A DNA stretch of 9,596 nucleotides from Deltaproteobacteria bacterium (GTDB taxonomy: Bacteria; Desulfobacterota_B; Binatia; UBA9968): NCBI GenBank assembly GCA_027297485.1, contig JAPUHZ010000168.1, positions 1 through 9,596 on the forward strand. Reading direction: 5' to 3'. Numbering within the stretch: position 1 is the first letter of the stretch; each line of letters begins with the position of its first letter. Below the pieces are notes generated by a model. It worked only from the letters and a program-made list of their open reading frames with translations. It searched no databases and was not told the origin of the DNA. Shown one piece after another: positions 1-6,599 of the stretch. The position numbers and the translations under genes were made by a program.

Positions 1-370
1 CACGGGTACCTGTACGGTGACGATGAATGCAGACACTACTGTCACGGCTACTTTTTCCAAGATATTTACTGATGATCCCCTGACCTCACAGATTACACCT
101 GTAAAAGCCGTGCATATTACTGAATTGCGCGCTGCTATCAACACCCTGAGATCAAACAATGGCCTTGGAGCTTTTTCTTTTACCGACTCTGGGGTTACAC
201 AGGTTCGTGCAGTGCACATAACGGAATTAAGGACAGCTCTCAATGAAGTCTATGACGCATTACCGCTTACACGTCCGACCTACACGGATCTGACTATAGT
301 GGCCGGGTCAACAGTCATCATAAAGGTCCATATCGCAGAGATACGAAGCGCCGTAAGGGCCGTGGAGTGA
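1..370 (+). CDS. C-terminal fragment of a large secreted or surface protein with VHI-x-ELR repeats
   Basis: The reading frame is open from the left edge (first whole codon at base 2) to a TGA at 368-370, so the N-terminus is missing. The first residues, GTCTVTMNADTTVTATF, match the closing strand of divergent InlB B-repeat domains, which are common in large secreted or cell-surface bacterial proteins. About 100 residues follow with three copies of a repeat centred on VHITELR, VHITELR and VHIAEIR (bases 110-130, 212-232 and 326-346). They are spaced 34 and 38 residues apart, each preceded by a TD...T-x-(V/I)-(K/R) stretch and followed by a short helix-like segment. I do not recognise the repeat as a named domain. 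Its terminal position suggests an anchoring, sorting or partner-binding module, but that is inference. The start at base 17 (ATG) is an internal methionine and not the true start. The true size and function cannot be judged here. Confidence 0.75.
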   Translation, partial: TGTCTVTMNADTTVTATFSKIFTDDPLTSQITPVKAVHITELRAAINTLRSNNGLGAFSFTDSGVTQVRAVHITELRTALNEVYDALPLTRPTYTDLTIVAGSTVIIKVHIAEIRSAVRAVE

Positions 371-416
371 TGGTGAGCGTTTCCGGTCGGGCCTTGACTT
401 TAGGAGACAAAAAAGA

Positions 417-493
417 TGGTCGGGGCGACTGGATTTGAACCAGCGACTTCACGGTCCCGAACCGTGCGCTCTACCAAGCTGAGCCACGCCCCG
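417..493 (-). tRNA. tRNA-Pro (anticodon CGG)
   Basis: The minus strand folds as a full cloverleaf. The acceptor stem CGGGGCG pairs with CGCCCCG, and the D arm is GCTC/GAGC around AGCTTGGTA. The anticodon stem CACGG/CCGTG encloses the loop TTCGGGA, giving anticodon CGG (reads proline codon CCG) with the G37 typical of tRNA-Pro. The T arm GCTGG/CCAGT encloses TTCAAAT. The discriminator base is A and the CCA end is encoded at 417-419, giving 77 nt in all. It sits 47 bp downstream of the rpe stop on the same strand and converges on the surface-protein gene, whose stop is 46 bp away. A run of six T (minus strand) two bases after the CCA end could help end transcription. I see no clear promoter of its own. 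Confidence 0.97.
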
Positions 494-498
494 ACGGA

Positions 499-539
499 TA
501 AAAAGTAGCACATCGAGCCTGAAAACGACAGGGCTCGAT
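499..539 (-). terminator. Imperfect hairpin after rpe, possible weak terminator or processing site
   Basis: Just after the rpe stop, the minus strand can form a hairpin: arm ATCGAGC(C)CTG pairs with CAGGCTCGAT (ten pairs, one bulged C) around a short T-rich loop. A run of five T follows, but only after a seven-base gap (gtgctac), so it is not a canonical intrinsic terminator. It lies between rpe and tRNA-Pro, both on the minus strand. Termination here would require the tRNA to have its own promoter in this same short space. Read-through followed by RNase processing is the alternative. Confidence 0.45.
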
Positions 540-540
540 C

Positions 541-1200
541 TCATTCCGTGGCTTCTCGCATCTTACGGATGGTCTGGGCATAGTCCGGGGTCTTAAAAAT
601 CCCGGATCCCGATACAATGACCTCCGCGCCCGCCTGGACCACACGGCTAATATTGTTGGCCTTGATTCCTCCATCGGCCTCAATGAGGATCGGAAGTCCT
701 CTGCGGGTAACCATCTCTCTCGCCATTTCGATCTTGGGGAGGACATCTTCAATGAAGGCCTGGCCTCCAAAACCTGGGAAAACAGTCATCATGAGGAGCA
801 TATCCATGTCAGGAAAGTAGGCTTCAACCTTTTCCAGGGGGACATCCGGGTTGACTACGATGGAAGCCTTGGCCCCAAGCTCGCGTATCTTTTTGAGGCT
901 CGTCTTGGGATCCTTACAGGTCTCCGGGTGGATGGAGATCCAGTCTGCCCCCGCTTTGATGAACTCCGGGGCATACTTGTCCGGATCGGTTATCATCAGG
1001 TGAACATCCAGAGGGAGAAGGGTCACTTTCCGAATCGATTCCACCACGACGGGGCCGATGGTGATATTCGGGACATAGTGTCCATCCATTACATCTATAT
1101 GAAGCCAGTCGGCGCCCGCTCCTTCGACTGCGCTGATCTCTTCCTTGAGGCGGCTGAAATCAGAGGATAGGATTGACGGGGCGATTTTCATAAGATCCAC
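541..1200 (-). CDS. rpe: Ribulose-phosphate 3-epimerase
   Basis: This cytoplasmic TIM-barrel metalloenzyme of the pentose phosphate pathway interconverts D-ribulose 5-phosphate and D-xylulose 5-phosphate. The 219-residue product has the family length and all hallmarks: APSIL at 7-11 (Ser9), HIDVMDG at 34-40, DVHLM at 65-69, FPGFGGQ at 141-147, EADGGI at 174-179 and the phosphate-binding GSGIF at 198-202. The expected metal ligands His34, Asp36, His67 and Asp176 are present, and Asp36 and Asp176 are the acid/base pair. Two starts are possible. The GTG at 1200 directly abuts the rsmB stop and has AAAGG eight bases upstream. The ATG at 1191 gives the more usual N-terminus MKIAPSIL but only a weak GGA. 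I list the longer form; the nine-base difference is unresolved. It is the last gene of the priA-def-fmt-rsmB-rpe operon and is probably translationally coupled to rsmB. Confidence 0.96.
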   Translation of the reverse strand: MDLMKIAPSILSSDFSRLKEEISAVEGAGADWLHIDVMDGHYVPNITIGPVVVESIRKVTLLPLDVHLMITDPDKYAPEFIKAGADWISIHPETCKDPKTSLKKIRELGAKASIVVNPDVPLEKVEAYFPDMDMLLMMTVFPGFGGQAFIEDVLPKIEMAREMVTRRGLPILIEADGGIKANNISRVVQAGAEVIVSGSGIFKTPDYAQTIRKMREATE

Positions 1201-2571
1201 TTAGGCTGCCTTTCTCATTCTGGCAGCGAAAAAGCCATCGGTGTTGTGTTTGTGGGGGAGGGCTAAGAAATATTTTCCCCAGGTCAGATGTTGGGCCTCT
1301 TGGGGAAGATAGCTCCCGGCATTTTCCAAAACAAAATTTCTTTGACGATCAAGAAAATCCTCCACTACCTCTTCATTCTCCTCTCGGGTAAGGGTGCAGG
1401 TAGCATAGACCAGGATTCCCCCTGGTTTGAGATGAGGGGGAAGCTGGTTGACTATTTTTTTCTGTAGCCTGCTCAGGCGCTGAATATCCCTCTCATCCCT
1501 ATGCCACTTCGCCTCGGGATGAGAGCGTAACGTCCCCAAACCACTGCAAGGGGCATCCACCAGGATGCGATCGTAGGGCACAGCCAACGGGCCCGTCAGC
1601 CCCCGGGTTACATCCACAGGAAAAGAGCGGATCGATGTAAGAGCTAACCTTTGCACATTTTGCTTGAGCTTCTCAAGCCCTCTGGCAGAAATATCGGTGG
1701 CTATGAGATCTCCCTTGTCCGCCATCAACTCTGCGAGATGGGTGGTTTTGCCTCCTGGCGCGGCGCAGGCGTCTAGGACACGCTCTGCAGGTTTGGGGTC
1801 AAGCAGGTAACCAACCAATTGGGATGCCTCTCCCTGGATCTGAAAGAGACCCTCCTGAAAACCCGGGAGTTGATCCACGGCCGAGGCTGCTTTCACCCGT
1901 ATCCCTTGAGGAGACCAAGGGGTGGGCGCGGCATTGATGCCCAGCCCACGCAATCTTTCAAGCAGGGCCTCTCTATCCCCTTTGAGGCGATTGGTGCGTA
2001 AGGTCAAGGGCGACTCCTGGTTGTTCGCCCTCAAGAGAGATTCGGCATCTTCTCTCCCAAAATAGTCTAGCCACCTTCGGACTAACCAATCGGGATGAGA
2101 CCAGAGAACAGAGAGATAGAGCGCAGGATCGTCTCGGGGATCGGGATTCCGGAGTTTATTCTTTTCTCTCAGAATCTTGCGCACCACCCCATTGACCAAC
2201 CCTCCTGCCCTCGCCCCCCCGTACCTTTTGGCCAATTCTACCCCCTCATTCACTGCGGCAAAATCGGGGATCTTATTGAGAAACAGAAGCTGATAAAGGG
2301 TCAGGCGCAGAAGGTTTCTTAGATAAGCGTTCATGCTGGACAGTGAACGATGGAGGGATCGGCTTAGATGCCAATCGATCTTCCCTCTCCAGCGGAGTGT
2401 CCCGTAAACGAGTTGGGTCAGCAGGGCCCGATCAAGAGACGAGAGGAAGGCTTTTTTCAGCGAGTGATCGAGAAGAATGTCGGCATAGGCATTCCTTTTT
2501 TCCACTTTCAAAAGAATTTCGACTGCTAACTCCCGACACCCTTTTTCTCCATTTGAATCAGAGGCGCTCAC
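1201..2571 (-). CDS. rsmB: 16S rRNA (cytosine-967-C5)-methyltransferase RsmB (Sun/Fmu family)
   Basis: This SAM-dependent enzyme makes m5C967 in the small-subunit rRNA. From the chosen start it has 456 residues, near the family length. An all-helical NusB-like RNA-binding domain covers roughly residues 10-140. A linker and the Rossmann methyltransferase domain follow. The methyltransferase domain carries the SAM motif VLDACAAPGGKT (265-276), the DAPCSGLG motif (339-346, catalytic Cys342) and YATCTLTREEN (389-399, second conserved Cys392). Both cysteines of the RNA m5C methyltransferase mechanism are present. I chose GTG at 2571, nine bases after an AGGA, which overlaps the fmt stop by 14 bp. 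The frame stays open to a TTG at 2613, which would add 14 residues inside fmt and has a poorer ribosome-binding site. The gene sits between fmt and rpe, as in many bacterial def-fmt-rsmB operons. Confidence 0.95.
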   Translation of the reverse strand: MSASDSNGEKGCRELAVEILLKVEKRNAYADILLDHSLKKAFLSSLDRALLTQLVYGTLRWRGKIDWHLSRSLHRSLSSMNAYLRNLLRLTLYQLLFLNKIPDFAAVNEGVELAKRYGGARAGGLVNGVVRKILREKNKLRNPDPRDDPALYLSVLWSHPDWLVRRWLDYFGREDAESLLRANNQESPLTLRTNRLKGDREALLERLRGLGINAAPTPWSPQGIRVKAASAVDQLPGFQEGLFQIQGEASQLVGYLLDPKPAERVLDACAAPGGKTTHLAELMADKGDLIATDISARGLEKLKQNVQRLALTSIRSFPVDVTRGLTGPLAVPYDRILVDAPCSGLGTLRSHPEAKWHRDERDIQRLSRLQKKIVNQLPPHLKPGGILVYATCTLTREENEEVVEDFLDRQRNFVLENAGSYLPQEAQHLTWGKYFLALPHKHNTDGFFAARMRKAA

Positions 2572-3496
2572 CTTTTCCGATCCTAGTCCCTTTAAGAAAC
2601 TCGGCTGCCGCAAGTCTCTTTCTGTTTTCCAGTTGGACCTCTTCCAGGCCGAGAATCCCCTGGCCGGTAGTGATCCATAGACCTCCTCTATCCGCTCTTA
2701 CCACCTCACCTGGAAGTCCCTTCTCTTCTGCCGTGATCACCGCTGCGCGATAAATCTTTAGCAACTTCCCCTGCAGATAGGTATAGGCCGAGGGCCAGGG
2801 GTAAAAGGCACGTACTCGACTCTCAATCGCCTGTGCCGGTTGGCTCCAGTCAATCTGACCATCCTCTTTTTTCAGTATAGGTGCGTAGGTAGCCTTTTCC
2901 TCCCTTTGGGGCTTCGGTGTAACGGAGCCCTCTTTGAGTCTCCGGATAGTTTCCAATAACAGCTGCGCTCCGATAGGAATCAGCTTGGCCTCCAGGGAGG
3001 CTGTAGTCTCGTTGGGGACAAGACAGGTCTCTTCTTGCAAGAGGGTAGGCCCCGCATCCATTTTTTCCACGAGCCTCATAGTAGTAACTCCGCTCTTTCC
3101 CTCGCCGTTGAGGATTGCCCAGGCGACCGGGGCGGCGCCGCGATACTTGGGCAATAGTGAATAGTGCACGTTGAGACAGCCTTGGGGTGGAAGGTCGAGA
3201 ACCGAGCGCGGCAGGATGCGACCGTAAGCCACAACAACAATCAACTGAGGCGCCCAACTCTTCAGCGAGGCAAAAAAGGCCGGATCCCGGATCTTCTCAG
3301 GGGTAAGAACAGGAATGTGATAACCTTCGGCGACTCGTCGAACCGGTGAAGAAACTCTCTTCTGTCCCCTGCCGGCAGGCCGGTCCGGCTGGGTAACCAC
3401 CCCGACCACCGGATCCGGACCGTTTAAGAGGTGTTGAAGAGAGGCAGCCGCAACCTCCGGAGTTCCCATAAAAACGATTGGCCATGATGGAGACAT
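2558..3496 (-). CDS. fmt: Methionyl-tRNA formyltransferase
   Basis: This enzyme transfers the formyl group of 10-formyl-tetrahydrofolate to Met-tRNA(fMet), giving the initiator used in bacterial translation. From the ATG at 3496 the product has 312 residues, close to E. coli Fmt. The N-terminal formyltransferase domain shows FMGTPEVA near the start, NVHYSLLPKYRGAAP at about 109-123 and MDAGP at 146-150. These supply the conserved Asn109, His111 and Asp147. The C-terminal tRNA-binding domain begins near the ATYAPILKKEDG stretch (about 202-213). An in-frame ATG at 3523 would add nine residues. Neither start has a clear Shine-Dalgarno, and I preferred 3496 on length and conservation. The upstream ATG lies inside a hairpin arm. 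Placement next to def pairs the enzyme that adds the formyl group with the one that removes it. Confidence 0.95.
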   Translation of the reverse strand: MSPSWPIVFMGTPEVAAASLQHLLNGPDPVVGVVTQPDRPAGRGQKRVSSPVRRVAEGYHIPVLTPEKIRDPAFFASLKSWAPQLIVVVAYGRILPRSVLDLPPQGCLNVHYSLLPKYRGAAPVAWAILNGEGKSGVTTMRLVEKMDAGPTLLQEETCLVPNETTASLEAKLIPIGAQLLLETIRRLKEGSVTPKPQREEKATYAPILKKEDGQIDWSQPAQAIESRVRAFYPWPSAYTYLQGKLLKIYRAAVITAEEKGLPGEVVRADRGGLWITTGQGILGLEEVQLENRKRLAAAEFLKGTRIGKGERL

Positions 3497-3511
3497 GAGA
3501 GTTTTAGTATC

Positions 3512-3550
3512 TGAATACTGCATTCGGGATTCTGAGTGCAGAATTATTCA
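3512..3550 (-). other. Hairpin spanning the def stop codon and the def-fmt gap
   Basis: The main arms are CTGCATTC (3518-3525) and GAGTGCAG (3534-3541), eight pairs including one G-T, with an eight-base loop. They extend through TGAATA (3512-3517) and TATTCA (3545-3550) across a three-base bulge. The outer arm includes the def stop codon, and the inner arm holds the alternative upstream fmt ATG. No T run follows on the minus strand, so it does not look like an intrinsic terminator. A role in RNA stability or translational coupling is possible but is inference. Confidence 0.5.
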
Positions 3551-4087
3551 AATCATGAGGCGGGGACTTTCAGGCTGGGCTTTGCCGGTGCGCAGCATTT
3601 TCTTAAGCCGCCGTGTGTAGAGCTCGCGCTTTAAGCGGCTGATGCGGTCGATGAAGAGTTTTCCATCGAGGTGATCGATCTCGTGCTGTAGAGCCACGGC
3701 CAAGAGCCCCTCCGTTTCAATCCTCACCTCTTTCTCTTTTTCATCGAGCGCTACCACCTCCACTTGCTCAGCCCTTTTGACCTCGGCCGTGAAGTCAATC
3801 ACGCTCAGACATCCCTCTTCCCAAACTATCTCTCCCTCGGCATGGCGGATCTCAGGATTGATGAGCTTGATGAGATTTCTTCCCGGATTTTCGTAATCGA
3901 TGTCCATGACAATAATGCGCTGCAGCATACCCACCTGAGGGGCTGCCAGCCCCACTCCCGGCGCTGCATGCATCGTCTCCACCATGTCCTGGATCAGACG
4001 AACAGTATCTCCAGTAATGGTCTCCACCGGCAGGGAAACCTCTTTTAGATTGGGATCGGGGTATTTGAGAATTTCTAGAACGGCCAT
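3548..4087 (-). CDS. def: Peptide deformylase
   Basis: This metallohydrolase removes the formyl group from the N-terminal methionine of nascent proteins at the ribosome exit. The 179-residue product carries all three family motifs: GVGLAAPQ (44-51), EGCLS (91-95, metal ligand Cys93) and QHEIDH (134-139, ligands His135 and His139 with catalytic Glu136). The tail is basic, as in type 1 enzymes that bind the ribosome. After EGCLSV the usual proline is an isoleucine (EGCLSVIDF), a mild deviation outside the catalytic residues. The ATG at 4087 gives a normal N-terminus beginning MAVLEILKYPDP. There is no good Shine-Dalgarno, but the start is only 16 bp from the priA stop, which suggests coupling. 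It precedes fmt in the operon. Confidence 0.97.
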   Translation of the reverse strand: MAVLEILKYPDPNLKEVSLPVETITGDTVRLIQDMVETMHAAPGVGLAAPQVGMLQRIIVMDIDYENPGRNLIKLINPEIRHAEGEIVWEEGCLSVIDFTAEVKRAEQVEVVALDEKEKEVRIETEGLLAVALQHEIDHLDGKLFIDRISRLKRELYTRRLKKMLRTGKAQPESPRLMI

Positions 4088-4103
4088 AGACTAGTAGCCC
4101 ACT

Positions 4104-6359
4104 TCATAACATATTATAAGGATCCACATCAATGTAAAGACGAGTGCTCCGTGAACGGGGCAGGATCTCTCGCGCCTGATTCGCAAATTCCAAAAGTAGA
4201 GCGCCTTTTTTTCCCTTGAGGAGAATTTGCCAGCGGTAACGACTGCGCAGCTTTTGAATCGGCGCAGGGGCAGGGCCTAGTATTTCTATCTTTCCCTGAA
4301 TCCTGGGATCTCGTTGGTTTTTCTCACGCAGCCCTTCTCCTAATATCTTTGCCTTGGCCTCAACTTCCTGGGGCCTCGGCCCCTCCAGGCGAAGATGGAC
4401 TAAGCGGCTGAAAGGGGGGTAATTCAAGGCTCGACGAAACTCTATCTCCGAGGCAAAAAAGCCCTTGTAGTCATGGGTCATGATATATTGGAAGGCGTAA
4501 TGGTCCGGCGCATAGGTCTGAATGATCACGCAGCCCGGCTTTGCCCCCCTCCCCGCCCTCCCCGCCACCTGACTGAGAAGCTGAAAAGTCCTCTCAGCAG
4601 CCCGGAAATCGGGGAGGTTCAAAGAAAGATCAGCGAGAATTACACCTACAAGCGTTACCCCTGTCACGTCATGGCCTTTCGTGATCATCTGGGTTCCCAC
4701 GAGAACGTCAATCTCTCCCCCTTCCCACTGTCGGACCAATCGTTCTTGAGAGCCTCTCTTGCTGGTGGTGTCTCGGTCCATGCGGGCAATCCGTGCCCGG
4801 GGCATGAGTCGAGAGAGATCCTGCTCTACCTGCTCGGTTCCAAAACCAATTCCTGAAAGGGTCAGGTTGCCGCACTCGGGGCAAAGGTCACAGGCCGGTT
4901 TGCGAAAACCGCAGTGATGGCAAAAAACGCTCTGCTGCTTTAGATGAAGGGTCATCGTAACACTGCAATGGGAGCAGCGCAGGACAAAACCGCAGAGGCG
5001 GCACTGGAGAAAGTTGGCAAAGCCCCGACGGTTAAGGAAAATGAGACTCTGTTGTCCGTTAGCATGGTTTTCTTGGAGTGCCTCCTGCAGTCGAGGAGAA
5101 AAGAGGGTTGTGAGTTTTGAGTTACGATTTTTTCGTTTTGCATTTTGCATGGATCTGAGATCTACCGTCTCTACTGGGGGTAAGGCTCTCTGCTCGACTC
5201 TCTGAGTCAACTCTAGGAGTCGATAACGGTCCTGGCGGCAGTTGGCAAAGCTTTCGACCGCTGGGGTTGCGGAACCCAAAAGTACCGGACAACCTACCAG
5301 TTTGCCCCGCACCACAGCCAGATCCCTTGCATGATAGCGTAATCCCTCTTCTTGTTTGTAGGATGGATCATGCTCTTCGTCGACAACAATGAGCCCCAAA
5401 TCCGGCACCGGGGCAAAGACAGCAGAACGGGCCCCTACCACTACATCGACATTGCCGTGGAGAATATGCCACCACTGGGCCCAGCGCTCGGAGGGGGTAA
5501 GGCCGCTGTGGAGAACTCCAACCCTGTCTGGGAAACGCTCTCGCAGGCGATCCAACAACTGGGGCGTCAAAGATATTTCAGGGATTAGGATCAGGCTGCG
5601 TCTCTGAGCTGTCCGCACCTGTTCCATGGCTCGGAGATAGACCTCAGTCTTGCCACTCCCAGTCACTCCGTAAAGGAGAAAGGTTTCGAACCCGCCTCTT
5701 TCCAACCGTTCTCGGATGACATGAAGTGCCCGTTGCTGCTCCGGGGTGAGGGAAAATCTCTCGGTGTCCTCTAGCGGCCTATCCTTATCTCTTGGTATCG
5801 CTTCTCTTTTTTTTGTTCGCTGCTGTGTTAGCCGCTCCCGAACCTCCACGGCCCCCATAGAAGCCAGCCGGTTCAAGGCCTGGTACAAACCCCCTCCGGG
5901 AAATCTTCGTGCCAGGGTCTTGATAGTCATCTTCCCCCTTTTTTTCCGCACCTCTGTGAGAATTTTTCCTTCCAGCCCTCCAGCGACGGGAAACTCTCCC
6001 GGTCGAGGGAGGATTATCCTCTGGGTTTCAACTCTTAGGCTCGGAGGAAGGATGGTTGCCATCACCTCTCCGACCGGGGAAAGATAGTATTGGGAAACCC
6101 ATTGGCTAAGCTTGAGAAGAGAGGTATCTAGGATTGGCCGCTCATCCAAAAGGGCCAAGATCTCCCTAACCTGTTTAAGGGGAGTTTCGGAAAGGAACTC
6201 GACCACCACCCCTGTGACCTTTCGCTTCCCCAGAGGAACCAAGACCCTCATCCCGGTCTTTAGACCATCTTGCAGGAGAGGTGGGATTGCATAGGTAAGC
6301 GGTTCCTTCAAAGGGGAGGGAATGACGACCTGAGCGAACTTACCCTCTCCCCCGTGCAT
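4104..6359 (-). CDS. priA: Primosomal protein N' (replication restart helicase PriA)
   Basis: PriA is a superfamily 2, 3'-to-5' DNA helicase that recognises stalled forks and loads the replisome away from oriC. The 751-residue product is slightly longer than E. coli PriA. The N-terminal DNA-binding region precedes the helicase motifs: GVTGSGKTE (231-239, Walker A), DEEH (327-330, Walker B), GSATPAVES (362-370), GTQMITKGHD (555-564) and QVAGRAGR (597-604). A zinc domain between the lobes has the eight expected cysteines: 453, 456, 493 and 496 for one site, and 462, 465, 480 and 483 for the other. Cys490 is extra. Residues 404-417, between the lobes, are coded by an A/T-rich stretch with small direct repeats that looks foreign to the gene. 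The start at 6359 is the first ATG of the frame and lacks a strong Shine-Dalgarno. It heads the operon with def, fmt, rsmB and rpe. Confidence 0.97.
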   Translation of the reverse strand: MHGGEGKFAQVVIPSPLKEPLTYAIPPLLQDGLKTGMRVLVPLGKRKVTGVVVEFLSETPLKQVREILALLDERPILDTSLLKLSQWVSQYYLSPVGEVMATILPPSLRVETQRIILPRPGEFPVAGGLEGKILTEVRKKRGKMTIKTLARRFPGGGLYQALNRLASMGAVEVRERLTQQRTKKREAIPRDKDRPLEDTERFSLTPEQQRALHVIRERLERGGFETFLLYGVTGSGKTEVYLRAMEQVRTAQRRSLILIPEISLTPQLLDRLRERFPDRVGVLHSGLTPSERWAQWWHILHGNVDVVVGARSAVFAPVPDLGLIVVDEEHDPSYKQEEGLRYHARDLAVVRGKLVGCPVLLGSATPAVESFANCRQDRYRLLELTQRVEQRALPPVETVDLRSMQNAKRKNRNSKLTTLFSPRLQEALQENHANGQQSLIFLNRRGFANFLQCRLCGFVLRCSHCSVTMTLHLKQQSVFCHHCGFRKPACDLCPECGNLTLSGIGFGTEQVEQDLSRLMPRARIARMDRDTTSKRGSQERLVRQWEGGEIDVLVGTQMITKGHDVTGVTLVGVILADLSLNLPDFRAAERTFQLLSQVAGRAGRGAKPGCVIIQTYAPDHYAFQYIMTHDYKGFFASEIEFRRALNYPPFSRLVHLRLEGPRPQEVEAKAKILGEGLREKNQRDPRIQGKIEILGPAPAPIQKLRSRYRWQILLKGKKGALLLEFANQAREILPRSRSTRLYIDVDPYNML
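5109..5150 (-). repeat. Low-GC micro-repeat insertion inside priA
   Basis: This stretch is about 30% G+C in an otherwise G+C-balanced gene. It contains two tandem pairs on the plus strand: TTTTGCA twice at 5136-5149 and TGAGTTT/TGAGTTA at 5111-5124. On the coding strand it reads ATGCAAAATGCAAAACG, giving the polar sequence MQNAKRKNRNSKLT (residues 404-417) between the two helicase lobes. The pattern resembles the short A-rich repeats often found between genes in some bacteria. Membership of such a dispersed family is inference from this one copy. Confidence 0.5.
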
Positions 6360-6486
6360 GGATGCATTTCTACCCGCTCAAAAGGGGAAAAGCAATATCG
6401 TGTGAATCCCCCCATGAAACAGAGGAAATGATGTCTAGTAAAATCAAATAGTTACAGAGATTACGCCGATCTTGCCTAACCATCAT

Positions 6487-6524
6487 AAAATTAATTATAA
6501 TTATATTTAATTAATGTTAATTTT
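6487..6524. promoter_or_regulatory. A/T block with nested inverted repeats between divergent priA and HTH-pil operons
   Basis: Thirty-seven of 38 bases are A or T. The outer arms AAAATTAA (6487-6494) and TTAATTTT (6517-6524) are perfectly complementary, as are the inner arms TTAATTA (6491-6497) and TAATTAA (6508-6514). It ends just before the rightward -35 element, the position of an UP element that contacts the RNA polymerase alpha subunit. On the minus strand it contains two TATAAT sequences (6505-6500 and 6499-6494). The second lies 15 bases after a TTAACA (6520-6515), a possible though short-spaced promoter for priA. Binding by a regulator or by nucleoid proteins is also possible. Confidence 0.5.
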
Positions 6525-6528
6525 CTGG

Positions 6529-6558
6529 TTGACGAGGAGCCCCCAACTATTAGATAAT
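6529..6558 (+). promoter_or_regulatory. Sigma-70-type promoter for the HTH-pilMNOP operon
   Basis: TTGACG (6529-6534) matches the -35 consensus at five of six bases. GATAAT (6553-6558) matches the -10 consensus at five of six, with an 18-base spacer. The A/T block directly upstream would strengthen it. Transcription would start near 6565 and leave a leader of roughly 35 bases before the HTH gene. A 12-bp palindrome, TATTA-GA-TAATA (6548-6559), overlaps the -10 element and could be an operator. Confidence 0.65.
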
Positions 6559-6586
6559 ATGGACTTTGTAAGGAGATGACTGCTTG

Positions 6587-6593
6587 AAAGGAG
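6587..6593 (+). promoter_or_regulatory. Strong ribosome-binding site of the HTH gene
   Basis: AAAGGAG lies six bases before the ATG at 6600 and is the clearest Shine-Dalgarno in the window. It fixes the start of the HTH gene and, because pilM follows after two bases with no good site of its own, probably also sets translation entry for pilM by coupling. Confidence 0.75.
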
Positions 6594-6599
6594 AGTTTC

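Noticed and set aside
2343..2753. 136-codon open frame on the plus strand opposite rsmB and fmt
   Set aside because: It runs antisense to two well-supported genes and gives a low-complexity Ser/Pro/Arg-rich product with no start context.
2850..3257. 135-codon minus-strand frame inside fmt
   Set aside because: It is an alternate frame of fmt with no family resemblance, and the fmt frame carries all catalytic motifs.
6384..6410. GGGGA...TCCCC potential stem in the priA leader, considered as a riboswitch or attenuator
   Set aside because: It has only five pairs around a 17-base loop and matches no riboswitch core I recognise.
6576..6587. Tiny leader ORF ATG-ACT-GCT-TGA preceded by AAGGAG
   Set aside because: The Shine-Dalgarno-like bases touch the ATG with no spacing, so initiation is unlikely, and a three-residue peptide cannot be supported from sequence alone.
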